A DNA stretch of 64,000 nucleotides from Russula earlei (Eukaryota > Basidiomycota > Agaricomycetes > Russulales > Russulaceae), in NCBI GenBank assembly GCA_025769875.1, contig JAGFNK010000012.1:124001-188000 (forward strand). Direction: 5' to 3'. The translations under genes and the position numbers were made by a program. Position 1 is the first letter of the stretch, and each line of letters opens with the position of its first letter. Shown piece by piece: positions 22,325 to 32,662 of the stretch. The notes under the pieces were generated by a model. It ran no database searches and was not told where the DNA came from. It saw only the letters and a program-made list of their open reading frames with translations.

Positions 22325-22560
22325 CCACGTGAGGGGAGACAAGGTTTTCCAAGCATCAGGCTTGCATCGGATTTGCATGCTTGTTTGGATATTACCGCGT
22401 GGAATTATTCAACGAGATGGAAGTAGGGATCGCAGTAATTTCTCTGAAGGTGTACTATCAGGTAGGAGCTTGGGCGTTGCAAGTCCTGATGAGGAAGACG
22501 AGCAGCCATTTGTCTTGCAGGGTCGCTAGTCATCAGGTTGGACGTTTGATGGAACAGTTT
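22325..22560 (+). repeat. Diverged copy of arm segment 19340-19560
   Basis: Shares GTGAGGGGAGACAAGGTT, GGGATCGCAGT, and GGGCGTTGCAAG followed by GAGGAAGACGA with the left arm at 19343-19555 and, reversed, with 41340-41570. This is a further, older partial duplicate of the pheromone-arm sequence. Confidence 0.65.
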
Positions 22561-23718
22561 ACATAATCCTTTGAATCAGCATGCGTCCTCCTCCAATAAG
22601 TCACCTTTATGTGCTTTTCTCGGCCCTCTTGGTGATCGGTTTTATTTAAGACCGTGTCGAAGCGCAACCCCTTGCTTTCGCGATATTGTTTTATCAGGCA
22701 GATATAGTTCGCTGATCAGATATATAATTCGATTTTAGATGTATTACAACCTCAGTCATCGAGCACGAATTATGTAGTTGCGAATAATTCGGTCATAATC
22801 AGATGTCTAAAAATGATTTCCAATGGGAATTAAGGCGATAAATTACATCACATTACATCATTATCATTCCTCTCGATACTATCCCTGTGCCCTCATTCGG
22901 ACAGGGCCCTCATTCAGACAGTCACGCTCTGTCACCGCTCAAACTAAGAGCTCCGACACAGCATCAGTCGGCAAGCGTGACAAACAGCCATTTTTCAATT
23001 TCACTGCACAACACGTTTTTCATCATAGAAATTTATTGGGTATGTAGATAGAAGATAATATATACAGTATTCAAAGTATTGTAGTTGTTGAGTAAGAGAT
23101 ATGTGAGAAATTGATGGTGTCCGAATGATGGCCCTGTCCGAATGAGGGCACAGGGATAGTACGACGCTCAATCGTTAGCGGTTTTTGGCAATGGATCTTG
23201 TTCCCTTCCTCTCCTCTTCTTTCCGCTCTCATTCCCCTCAGGTGACATACACAATGTACCAAAGACGTCCATAGACCGGCATGGCCAGAGTCTAACCCAA
23301 ATTTGTCCCATGTGATGACCTTTTCTTCCAAGCTACCATGTTGTCACAGTGTTGATAATGTTACTGCTACAGAACGTCGTCTATTACTACAAGTTACCGA
23401 ACGAGAACATGCCAGTCGAAGCCAACCCCTCCGTTCTCAAGGAGGAAAAGGGGGAAGAGGTGGTGCGAAACGAATTCCGGGTGGTTATACAAGTAGCATA
23501 CCAACGAATCAAGTACGAAGAAAAAAAGGGCGCGTTTGCCATTCTTCTTCGTAACCAGGGCGAAAGACGGGGACACGGAAATCGTAGCAGGATGAAGTGG
23601 ATCACGGGTCTGCACGAAATCATGAGGAAAACGGTACCCAGAAGCGAAAATCGGCGTCGATGAGCTTACCGATGGCGATCAAGGTGGGGTCAGACTGAAC
23701 GGATATTCGACGAGGCGA

Positions 23719-23844
23719 CTACGCGAGAATGCAATGGTGATAACTGCCTCCTGTACCCCTGTCAGCATCGATGGGGGTTGCGGGAGTGGGTTCGGGCTCA
23801 GGAACACTGGAGATAGCGGAGAAGAGTGTAGCGAAGAGGTCCAT
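23719..23844 (-). CDS. Mating pheromone precursor, copy C
   Basis: 41 intact codons on the minus strand: MDLFATLFSAISSVPEPEP at the start and PIDADRGTGGSYHHCILA at the end, with the CAAX box CILA. It differs from copies A and D in the predicted mature part (RGTGGSYHHC against GGTGGSGGHC). The DR pair before GTGG resembles the charged doublet (ER/DR-like) that often marks the N-terminus of mature basidiomycete pheromones. The TATA box TATAAAA is 72 bp upstream. The reading frame is conserved although the flanks have diverged, which suggests it has been under selection. Confidence 0.87.
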   Translation of the reverse strand: MDLFATLFSAISSVPEPEPTPATPIDADRGTGGSYHHCILA

Positions 23845-23915
23845 TTGTGTGGGCTGATATAGAGCGGTGGTACAAAGGCGTGAAGCTGCCTATAGTGAGA
23901 GGTCATGACCCTCCC

Positions 23916-23922
23916 TTTTATA
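23916..23922 (-). promoter_or_regulatory. TATA box of pheromone gene C
   Basis: TATAAAA on the minus strand, followed by GGGAGGGTCATGACC as in copies A and D. Confidence 0.7.
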
Positions 23923-24920
23923 CTGGGTACGATGGGACTACATCGGAGCGGTGAGGTGAGTAAGAGTCCATCCAATTCTCACAAGCGAGACCTCTCATCG
24001 ATTATGGCATTACAATAGCCAAAGTGGGTCGCCATCCCGAGACAATAGCACGCACGCACGCTCCTCTGCCGACAAAAACCCTTCAATTTTTAACTCGTGA
24101 GTCGTGAGAAGAAGAACAAGCGCCCCACTCACGTCCAATTCTTCTCAGGGACAATTGAACGCGAAACTGATGCTGGCAGTGACTAGATGCAACAAGTAGT
24201 AAGCGCGCCCTTTTGCCTCTATCCTGATGGGCGCAGTCGAAATGCCAGTGAGCTTAACAACATGCTCAGGCTGTTGCTCACCCGGCGAGGGTAAACGGTC
24301 TGAGTGGGAAGCGGCTCGGTTGCAACCCTCCTTACCCAACAAAGGCTTTCCTGCCCATCAAAGCAGCAAACGTTTCATCATAACCGGCGCTCCCGCGACA
24401 ATAGCGTCGCAGTAGGTCTATTCATTACATAGTATGTTGCACTTTCCCCATCTGCCTGCCTATGATGGCTCGTCAATAGAAACCCCCACGTCAAGCTCCG
24501 CCCCTTGATTCTGATGACGCGTCTTTTGTTTCTCCCAGGTATCGGTGTTCCGTTGCGCGCAGACCAGCGCATAATGCAACAGATATGCTAAGGATGAGCT
24601 CAATGACTGGGGTGAGTGATAAACATATCTTCGATAAAGCTGCAACAATCACTCTAGCTTTGGTCTGGTTCCCGTTGGTGTTTCTTGGTGATGTCTAGTG
24701 GACTGGTCCCCTTTTGAAGCGCGGTATCATCAGGTCGGTTCTGCTTGACGACAGAACGATGGCTCCTGTTTCCCCTCTCTGACGGTCGAAAGGCACCGCT
24801 TGTATTGGTCTGGATTCCTGGGGCGCCCAGGAAATAATATCCATGCCCACGCGCCGATTTCGTCAAACTCCTGACTCGAGGCAGAAACACAAATGAACGA
24901 TCGGGTTCACGTCTGGCCAA

Positions 24921-25569
24921 CTATACTTGCGAGAATTTATATCTGATCCTTGTTCTTGCGGTGATATTTTTTTAGGGTTTTTTTTCTCCGCTCCGTACAG
25001 GATCGGTCAGACTGAACTTTCAGATGTCTGCCTGTTGTCAATAGGATCACTCCTTATCGAAACGTGGGTCAATGGATGATGAACAACCACGGGTCCAGGT
25101 CAAATGCAACAGCTTCGCATCCTGCTGATCCTTTTGTTCGTCTTACCTCGTCGCAATGCCCAGGTCCACCTATGATTACTGTACTAGTGACCCGCATGGG
25201 CCGTCCGCTTTTGTCCCACCTATATCAGCACATGAATGATGCTTCCATGCTTGGATCCGCTCGTTAACAATTGTGGTTGCTGAAACGTGATGGAAGGTCG
25301 TCTCCTCCGCTCTACAACCCCAGGACCGCTGTTTAACTCCGAGTGCTCTATGACTACCGTAGGTATGACACATCCTGGGTGTGTCAATGCCTTGCGACGG
25401 TTATTATATGCTCACACCATGTCGCACATGTTGGACTTCGGATCCCTTGTTGGGAAGAAGGGCAAGATCCCCTCCGCATGCACCGCACTATTGTCACGGT
25501 CACCAGAAAGCAGCTGCTCGCATTGGCCGTTTATTTTGAGGCCATCAGTTTCGCTATTGAATGATCTCC
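24921..25569. other. Segment without recognisable gene
   Basis: Contains T-rich runs near 24967-24990 and unremarkable open frames. No domain recognised. Confidence 0.35.
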
Positions 25570-25870
25570 TACCACCGATAAATACTTATTTGATCCCAAC
25601 CTGATGACCATCGCTACGCTCGCCCACCACCCCCAGAATTTTGCGCCCCGGTCTCGTTTTTGCCGATTGTCGTCTTCAGACTCATGAGACCCTCAATTCG
25701 GTCCACCTCAATTTTCGTTTGCTCCGCATTCCCGTCTTTGTCCTCGTTGTGGAGGAAATGGTCAACATGCTGTTTTTTTTTTTCGATCTGTTGGCATGCT
25801 ACTTGTAACACCCGCTAAATTCTTTTTTGTTTCCTTCCTGAGGAAGGAGCATTAGCTTTCGAGGGCCATG
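25570..25870 (+). pseudogene. Decayed downstream flank of a pheromone block
   Basis: Matches the plus-strand downstream region of copy A: TTCGTTTGCTCCGCATTCCC against TTCGTTCATCTCGGGCTCCC, CCGTCTTTGTCCTCGTTG against CCGTCTTCGCCCTGGTTG, and GCATGCTACTTGTAACACCC against TTTGCTACTTGTATAATCACCC. The weak match starts near 25570, just where the pheromone stop should be. No pheromone frame is recognisable upstream. Confidence 0.5.
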
Positions 25871-26594
25871 TAGTCATTCAGCAACGTTCCAAGTCCGTGG
25901 CACGATTGACTGCACGTTAGTTTCATACACAATGACAACTCACGATGGACAGGCTCCCGAGTCCAGCTGCCATGTGTGGCGTCGACTCGGGCGATGTGAC
26001 TGGGCACGTTTGTTGTATGAAGGGTTTACGATCGCCGGTCCGGATATCTAGGACCTTCAGGAGTTGGAAGCGTGGCGGAAACAGGCAAACCGAAGTACTG
26101 TAGTGCGTCGGGCAAGCTTGTCTTGTGCCAGTTTCACGCTTTCGCTTCTGGGGACTGTAGGTTACAACGTTCATTCCACATGAGTGTGTGGGACTCACCC
26201 CCGCTGCAAACCTGCAACTAAATTCGCCTTCGACCCGCTAGAGGCTATGATATCAGATCTGATCCTTGCCAATGTCGGCGTACGGCGTACATGGCACTGC
26301 ACTGTTGGACTTGGACGTGCGACGGACCAAATCGGACCGGACAGGTAATGTTTGTTTTTTTTAGGACCGTGACATTAGTTACTACTACATATTAAACTAA
26401 TAGTTCTCGCGCACTGGTGAACTTACTAACCAATGCAGTCTTTTACACATAAGGCTGAGTTTTCGCGCTACAGACACAATTACAGTTCCACGTGGGCATT
26501 GGACCAATCAGATTGCAGTTTAGCCGAATGAATTGGTTTAGAGCACGACACCCCTTGGCGTCCCCAGAAGCTCTCCTTGTATCCCTGGACCAGG
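25871..26594. other. Intergenic, upstream of the peptidase gene
   Basis: No gene recognised. Probably holds the promoter of the gene at 26595; no clear TATA box identified. Confidence 0.35.
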
Positions 26595-29320
26595 ATGTCC
26601 GAATACGATTCCAATGGCTATAAGTTCTCCCGACCGGCACGGCACGTCAAGGCTTTAAATGTTGGACCCATCCCGCAGAGAATATTTGATGGCATGTCCA
26701 AGTATAACGATACCGCTCGCGGCATGTCCATCCTCCCTTCACTGGCTAATAAGAGACCTCTGACTACACTATGTGACACAGGTTTTGCTATCAAGGGGTT
26801 CGAAATCTCCAGGGATAATGCGCGAGGCAGCATCATCGTAGCTCATAGACCAGATGATGCCCAGGTTTCTCAGATTTATCGCATTCCCTCGGACCCAAGT
26901 TCAACCGAGCTGGAGCGATTGACGTACTTCGATATCGGTTCGGGAAGACTGATTCAATCGTTCACGCCCATCCTGGGGGAGGACTGGCGAAAAGCTTGGC
27001 GGGCTGGTGGTGCCGTGATGGTTATGGACCTTACCGGGAATGAGAACTTTCAGCTCTGGTATGAGACGCGAATTCCCGTTATCTGCGCCATTTTAAGTCG
27101 AATATCTGGGGTATGTGTCCTCGTTGTTGTATAGGCGCTATTGGGAAGATGCGGATAGCGAGGTGACATTTCCAAGGATCGAAGACGAACTTGACAATCG
27201 TCCAGGAAAAGGACGCTTCGAGCGCCTGACACACGACGATTATTCCTACCACAGCGTGATCGTATCGTTGTCGAACAGGTTTCTGTCGCCGCGCCTAGAT
27301 ATGTCTTCTCCATAACTGACTCGGATCCCCCTGCGTCCAGGTTGTTGGTGTTCGCTTCGACCAAGGAAAACGGAAAGGACACGCTGGTATACGCAACCAC
27401 GCTTATCAACTCTGACACGGGAGCCAGGGCCGATTCCAATCCTTTCTTGCTGCCATCACGCGTGATTGCGCCAAAGATGGAGGACTTGAAGGGCATGTCG
27501 TACTGGATTCCGGAGAGCATTTCTGTCGACGACAAGCACGTGGCGCTCACCATGTACCACGGACATTCCTACCGTCCGCTCTACATCGTGGACATAACGG
27601 CGACGGACGGCAAGGCGCCCGAGCTGGTCACCCTCCCCGACGTCACAGAGAGAGCGGAGGAGACGTCGTACAGCAGCGCGACGTTTTCCCGCGATCCGAC
27701 GCAAGCGCACGTGTTATACCTCATCACCAATGCGTTCGGCGATTTCGCGAGCGTCGTCGCGTACGACACGCTCGCCAGGACCGTCGTCAACATCACGACG
27801 CCCGAGCCCCCGGACCTGCGTCCGCTCCGGCAGATCCCGTGGGAAACGGGTGGCCTGCTCGTCACCCCCGCCGCGCTCTTCTTCTACGCCAACGTCGAGG
27901 GCTGGCAGACCTTGTACGCCTTGCCGCTCTCCGGGGCCGGCTCTCTCGCGCCCGAGGTGCTCGAGGTGCGCATGCGCGACTGGGAAGGCTCGCCCGTCGC
28001 CTACGCCGCGAATGTGCGTAACGACCGGCCGAATGAGCTTGTCGTGCACTTCAACTCGTTCCGCATGAACGGCTTCCTCGCCTCGATCGATTTTACTCAC
28101 GTATTTGAGGATGGCGCGGAGCCCGAGAGGGACGAGTTTGGGAATTTCTTCGTGTCCGTCGCCCCAAGGCCGTATCGCCAGGCCACCCCGAGTCCGCCTC
28201 GGTTCAAGGTACACCCGCCGAAGTTGCTCAAGTTCAAGAGCTTCGATGGACTTGAGGTGCCCTGCATGTACTACCACCCTGAGGGAGGCAAGACGGCTGT
28301 ACCGGTGGTAATCCAAATCCACGGCGGCCCCGCGAGCCAGAGTACTGCAGAGACGAGGGTGTTGGTGCCTTTGTTCTGTTTTCATTGTTCGGCTGACTCT
28401 GTTGGTAAATTTGGCCAGGTTTATTCACGGGTATCTACTGAACGAGCTTGGCTGCGCCGTTATATACCCTAACGTCCGTGGGAGCACCGGATACGGAAAA
28501 CGATACTGTGCCATGGATGACGTATTCAAACGCGAAGACTCTGTCAAGTGCGAGCGTTCGTTCTGCCCCTCTCTCTGCTGTTGATAAATGTGCTTCAGCG
28601 ACATTGGGGCTCTCTTGGACCACATCGACCAGAATATGAAGGGCGAACTCATTGCCTCTCGCGTAGCTGTCATGGGCGGGTCGTGTCCGTATTCCAATCC
28701 TCATACCTCTCAGCCGTTTTGATCCGGTGCCCTGCAGATGGCGGGTACATGGTCTATGTCAGTAGCACATCTCGGCGCGTTGCTGCTGACTAACCACTGG
28801 GGGTACGCACGTAGGCCTCCCTCGTGCATTTTTCACCCAAGCTTACCTGCGGTCTTGCCAACTTCGGCATCGCCCATTGGCCCTCCTTCCTCGAGCGCAC
28901 GGCCGATCGGAGACGCGACCAGCGGAGGCAAGAGTACGGCGACGAGCGGGACGCGGATGTCCGCGCGTTTCTGGAGCGCATCTCGCCCCTGAACAATGCC
29001 GAGAGGATTGCGGTGCCCCTCTCGATTGCGCACGGTGAGGAAGACTCGCGCGTGCCCGTGGGCGAGGCGCTGCGCTTGTGGGACATCGCGAACAAGAAGG
29101 TCTACATGGAATTGATGGTGTGCGAGCTGGAAGGCCACGGTGCGAAACTTCTTGAACGAGGACGCGTTTTTGGGAAACCTGACGCGCCCTGTTTTTCCCT
29201 TTCCATGTTTTGGGATTAGGGTTCATTCAGAAGAGCGTCATCGAATTCACGAACGCCGCTAAAATCCATTTCCTGGAGAGATTTTTGCTGCCAAATTCGA
29301 GCGTTTCCTCCAATCTTTGA
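26595..29320 (+). CDS. Serine peptidase, prolyl-oligopeptidase (S9) family
   Basis: Multi-exon gene with an N-terminal beta-propeller-like region and a C-terminal alpha/beta hydrolase. Visible signatures: the oxyanion region VVIQIHGGPASQS, YPNVRGSTGYGK, and the nucleophile in MGGS-YGGYM, its codons split by an intron at 28685-28737. The acid is in AHGEEDSRVPVGEA and the base in CELEGHG-F, split by an intron at 29140-29219. Another clean intron is 28758-28814. All three triad residues are present and the stop is TGA at 29318. Such enzymes release dipeptides or acyl-amino acids from peptides. The joins near 27080-27140 and 28360-28420 do not keep frame with the GT-AG sites I can see, so a small lesion or misjudged intron is possible there. 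It is the only host-like gene between the inverted-repeat arms. Confidence 0.82.
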
Positions 29321-29539
29321 GGGGCAATGCGCTAGCCATGCCCATCTCTCCTTCGCACGGTCTTATCTAGATGGATTTTGTGACTGGTCATTTACCCCAA
29401 GCGCCCAAGCGGAATGGCTTGCGGTGTGTAGTTAGTAGTGACGGAATATGATTTCTTGGATTGAAACGTCAACGCACTTCATTCCATCATGCGATCACAC
29501 TAGGAAATCAAGAATCAAACCCCACTAATACATATATAT

Positions 29540-30770
29540 TCTCTTTTACATCCCGTGGGGTCCGCAATTGGCAGCTTCGACGCCGCATCCCGGCCATCAC
29601 TGCGGCCAACAGTGGCACTTGACCGCTGGTCACGAGAATGAGCAACGTCGGGCTTTGATGTGACGAAAATCTGGTTAGCAGCCCCGTCACAACTGCTCGT
29701 TCCTTCACCGGCAGGCTGCCATTTATACTACGCGCATAGGCCAAGTGGTTTAACATTATATTTGGGCTGTTCGTCGGCGCCGATCAGAATATGGGAACGC
29801 GCTGACTTGTTTGCATGCAGTCACTGACTCACTGTCCGAGTCGTTTTCGGAATCTATTTCGTGAGTGTCCCTGCGGAGTAATTATTCCAGGGCATGGCTC
29901 CCACGCATAACCACCGCGAAATTGTTTGAAGTGGGTCAGCAGGATATACCTATGACACCTGTCAATCGAAGTGTGCCAACGGAGCTTGTTTCTCAGGCAG
30001 CCAGGCTCCCTCACGTACGCAGGACTCACAAGCGAACAACGACCGACGCAGGAATTTATCGCATAACGATGGACCTGTTCAGGTTCCCTTTGAGGGGACA
30101 ATTAGTTGGACGCAATGCTTACTCGGTACTCGATATTCTGGTGAAGGTTGCTTAACTTGCTCAGGATGATAAAGAGAGAGGGTCATAACCTTTCACTCAA
30201 GGCAGCTTCATGCGTACTCTCGAGCCGCCACCCCTTCTCAATCAACTCCCACAAATGGATCTCTTCATTACGTTCTTCACCGCCGTCTGCAGGGCTCCTG
30301 AGCCCGAGTCCACTCCTGCAAACCCCCGTCGATGCTGACGGTGGAGGATGGGAAAATGGTGGCCATTGCATTCTTGGCTTAGACGCCTTTTTCTCTACGC
30401 CAACCTCAGGCTGATCACCATCGGTAGGCTCGTTTCCCGCCGATATTCGCTTCTAGGGACCGTTTTACTCATGATTTTGTACAGGCCAATGACCTCGCTT
30501 CATCCTGCTTCAAGTCTTGCTTCCTCTCGTTGCCCATCTTCGCCCTGGTTGCGCAGAACAAACCCTTTGTTGTATTTGTACTTGGTTCGTTGATATGCCG
30601 CTTGTATAGCCACCCGTAAATCGTTTCGTGCCTCCCATCCTTTTTCTTTCTCCCTCCTTGAGAACGTAGTTGTCCTCGACAGACATGCTATCGTTCGGGT
30701 AGTAGACGATGTTCTGCATGTAGCAGTATAATCATCAATACGATCATTCAACATATGATGTCATGATCCC
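29540..30770 (+). repeat. Pheromone block B (degenerate gene plus flanks)
   Basis: Plus-strand relative of 18050-19200. Shared landmarks are CGATCAGAATATGGGAAC, GAAGTGGGTCAGCAGGATAT, GGGTCATAACCT, ACTCAAGGCAGCTTCA and the downstream TCATCCTGCTTCAA. It is more diverged than the inverted-repeat arms. Confidence 0.75.
30255..30382 (+). pseudogene. Mating pheromone precursor, frameshifted copy B
   Basis: Starts MDLFITFFTAVCRAPEPE in register with copies A and C. After PAN an extra C shifts the frame and gives an early stop (CGTCGATGCTGA). The downstream bases still resemble the GTGGCCATTGCAT... end of the other copies, but a second indel at the CAAX codons (CATTCTTGGCTTAG) breaks the tail too. 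The TATA region is also weakened (GATAAAGAG). This is a dead gene in a still recognisable block. Confidence 0.8.
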
Positions 30771-30810
30771 GAATTGCGGACAAAGAGGACAATAAACAGG
30801 CCAGTCTTTG

Positions 30811-30941
30811 TGTTGGAGCTGTATGATTATGACTATGTACACTATTAGCTTTGAATGAAATGTAAAGGAATGTGTAGCACTGACCTCAGTCTTGTGTATC
30901 AAAGACTGAGGGAAAAATGAACAACAACTACTGTACTAGTA
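30811..30941 (+). repeat. LTR-like fragment, left part
   Basis: Begins TGTTGGAGCTGTATG and includes CTCAGTCTTGTGTATC and AAAGACTGAG, like 10139-10330. It is interrupted by the DNA transposon at 30942-32546. The rest, ending CGAATTATTTACA, is at 32555-32579. Confidence 0.5.
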
Positions 30942-32546
30942 CGACCAACTCTTCAGTCACGCGTCACAAGCCCCCTCTGAAGAGAAGAGATACGGCTCAG
31001 GTCACAGGTCACAACCAGTTATGAAGACTGTGACAAAAATCATTAAAAAAATTCCTAAATGGGAATATTCATTTATTTATTATAAAAAAGTGCCTAAATT
31101 CGTTGTCTGTGTCACTCCCATCATTCGCGACCCAAAATTTGGAGGAATAGAGGATGTTTGCACACTTCTTATGCTTACCATGTCCTTCTACAGCTTGACT
31201 AGCCTGAGTTGTATCAACTACCTCACCTTGAACAGACTCCACTGAAGCACACTCTGCATCTGCAGTTAAAACAAGGCCGCCTTCTTCTCCCGGTATGTAC
31301 AGCTCGTCATCATCATCGCAATCCATAGAGTCGGAGCATTCAAGTTGTGTATGCGTGGAAACGATGTCTGTCATGGGAACTTCGCCGTCATCACCATGAA
31401 TATCAATAGCACTCTCTTCAAGGTCCTCCATTTGTTCGAGGGAAGTAAGTGTAGGAGGTGCATGGTGGGGCACACCACCTCGGGAAATTGGCTGTGTGAT
31501 CTCCACCCAAAACGTTGGGTCCACTGTATAGCGTGCCAGGTTGGGGCACGGGGAGTTCGTGGGGCTTGATCCGAGGGCGGGTATGGACAGGGAGGAGCTG
31601 AGAGCAAGCAGGGATCGTGCCTGGAACACAACGCGCAAGCGAGAGAGAGAGAGAGAGTGTGTGTGTGTGTGTTCTTGAAAGAGAAGCGGGAGATCTTGAG
31701 GGAGTCAAGGTGTTCTTTGGCACATGAGAGGGTTAACGCAGATGCAGAAGCTCTTGATTTGATTCCCTAAGCTACTGTACAGGATGGTAGCTACTTAAAT
31801 ACAAAAGTGCTACTCCAGAATCCTGATCTTCCTACTGTGAATCCGCGAGCGTGAGGCGATGACGTCGGGGGCGAGACGCTATGGGCAGCGAGCCCTCATG
31901 TAGCGCATTGATGATAACGTACGTGTGTCATTCGTGTCCATGCGTGGACATGTGGCAGGCGAGGACGATGCTTGAGGGACGAGTGGGCTGGAACCGAGGT
32001 GAGTGACGTTGACAGCGATCGACTTGAGCCATTGTCGTAGTCTGCTGACATGGGGCGAGGACCGCGGCAGGGATGTCATCGAGAGGTGAGTGCGTGAGAG
32101 AGAAGGAAAGGAAAAGGAAATGAAGGGCGAAGGGAGGGTGAACGCGTGGCACGGGAGGGAGACGGTACAAGTCATGTGAGTTTCCTGGCCAGCGGGCTCA
32201 CAACTGTAACAAGCTCGCGAAGTGTTTTTGATGCCTCACAACTGGGATCTGGGAGGAGGGCTTGATGGACATCTATTGGGATAAAGCTGTTCAGTGCAGT
32301 CATGGTTGTAGCTGCACGGTCCTCAAAGCACACAACAATTTTTTTCAACAAGGATTTAATGTTCAAATCCCGACTCGCACTCAAGTTGTGTGTCAGACCG
32401 CCGTCCTGACGTTATGTCACATGTTGCCTCTCAGCCCAATCAGGGCTTTGAAGAGATGTGAGACTTGTCACACGGTTTTCCCAACTTTGAAGAGTCAGTC
32501 GGTCATCGAAATCTGTCACATGTCACAAGCTATGAAGAGTTGGTCG
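30942..32546. mobile_element. Non-autonomous hAT-like DNA transposon
   Basis: 1605-bp element with 14-bp perfect terminal inverted repeats CGACCAACTCTTCA (left) and TGAAGAGTTGGTCG (right). Immediately outside are TACTAGTA (30934-30941) and TATTAGTA (32547-32554), an 8-bp target duplication with one mismatch, the length typical of hAT insertions. Subterminal repeats of a TGTCACA/TGTGACA motif occur at both ends, again hAT-like. No transposase is recognisable, so it would need one in trans. It splits the LTR-like fragment that begins at 30811, which supports the ends. Confidence 0.75.
31069..31638 (-). CDS. Unknown acidic protein inside the hAT-like element
   Basis: A 189-codon open frame within the transposon. 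The middle is very acidic (ESAIDIHGDDGEVPMTDI, then DSMDCDDDDELYIPGEEGG) and the start is hydrophobic and serine-rich. No zinc finger, dimerisation motif or other transposase feature is visible. A microsatellite of GA followed by TG lies at its 5' end (31643-31671). It may be a remnant of the transposase N-terminal region, a captured host exon, or chance. Confidence 0.35.
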   Translation of the reverse strand: MRVVFQARSLLALSSSLSIPALGSSPTNSPCPNLARYTVDPTFWVEITQPISRGGVPHHAPPTLTSLEQMEDLEESAIDIHGDDGEVPMTDIVSTHTQLECSDSMDCDDDDELYIPGEEGGLVLTADAECASVESVQGEVVDTTQASQAVEGHGKHKKCANILYSSKFWVANDGSDTDNEFRHFFIINK

Positions 32547-32554
32547 TATTAGTA

Positions 32555-32579
32555 CGTAATTCGATTCGAATTATTTACA
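32555..32579 (+). repeat. LTR-like fragment, right part
   Basis: CGAATTATTTACA end, followed by CGTACGGTCCGGATTG as at 10331. Continuation of 30811-30941 after the DNA transposon. Confidence 0.5.
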
Positions 32580-32662
32580 CGTACGGTCCGGATTGTCCGT
32601 TTGCGCGGAGCGGCTGCACTCCCACACTTTGTCCTGACGTGATCGGTCCGGGCAAACACGCA

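Larger units (their letters stand above)
23330..24920 (-). repeat. Pheromone block C (gene plus flanks)
   Basis: The minus strand of this segment parallels the pheromone side of the right arm. The downstream part (23340-23600) matches 41717-41920. The gene is at 23719. The upstream part near 24160-24420 matches 45080-45310 (GGCAGTGACTAGATGCAA, ATCCTGATGGGCGCAGTCGA). Sequence near 24660-24890 resembles 43090-43340. Divergence is clearly greater than between the two inverted-repeat arms. Confidence 0.7.

Noticed and set aside
31643..31671. GA/TG simple repeat as a regulatory element
   Set aside because: Ordinary microsatellite; nothing ties it to a function.
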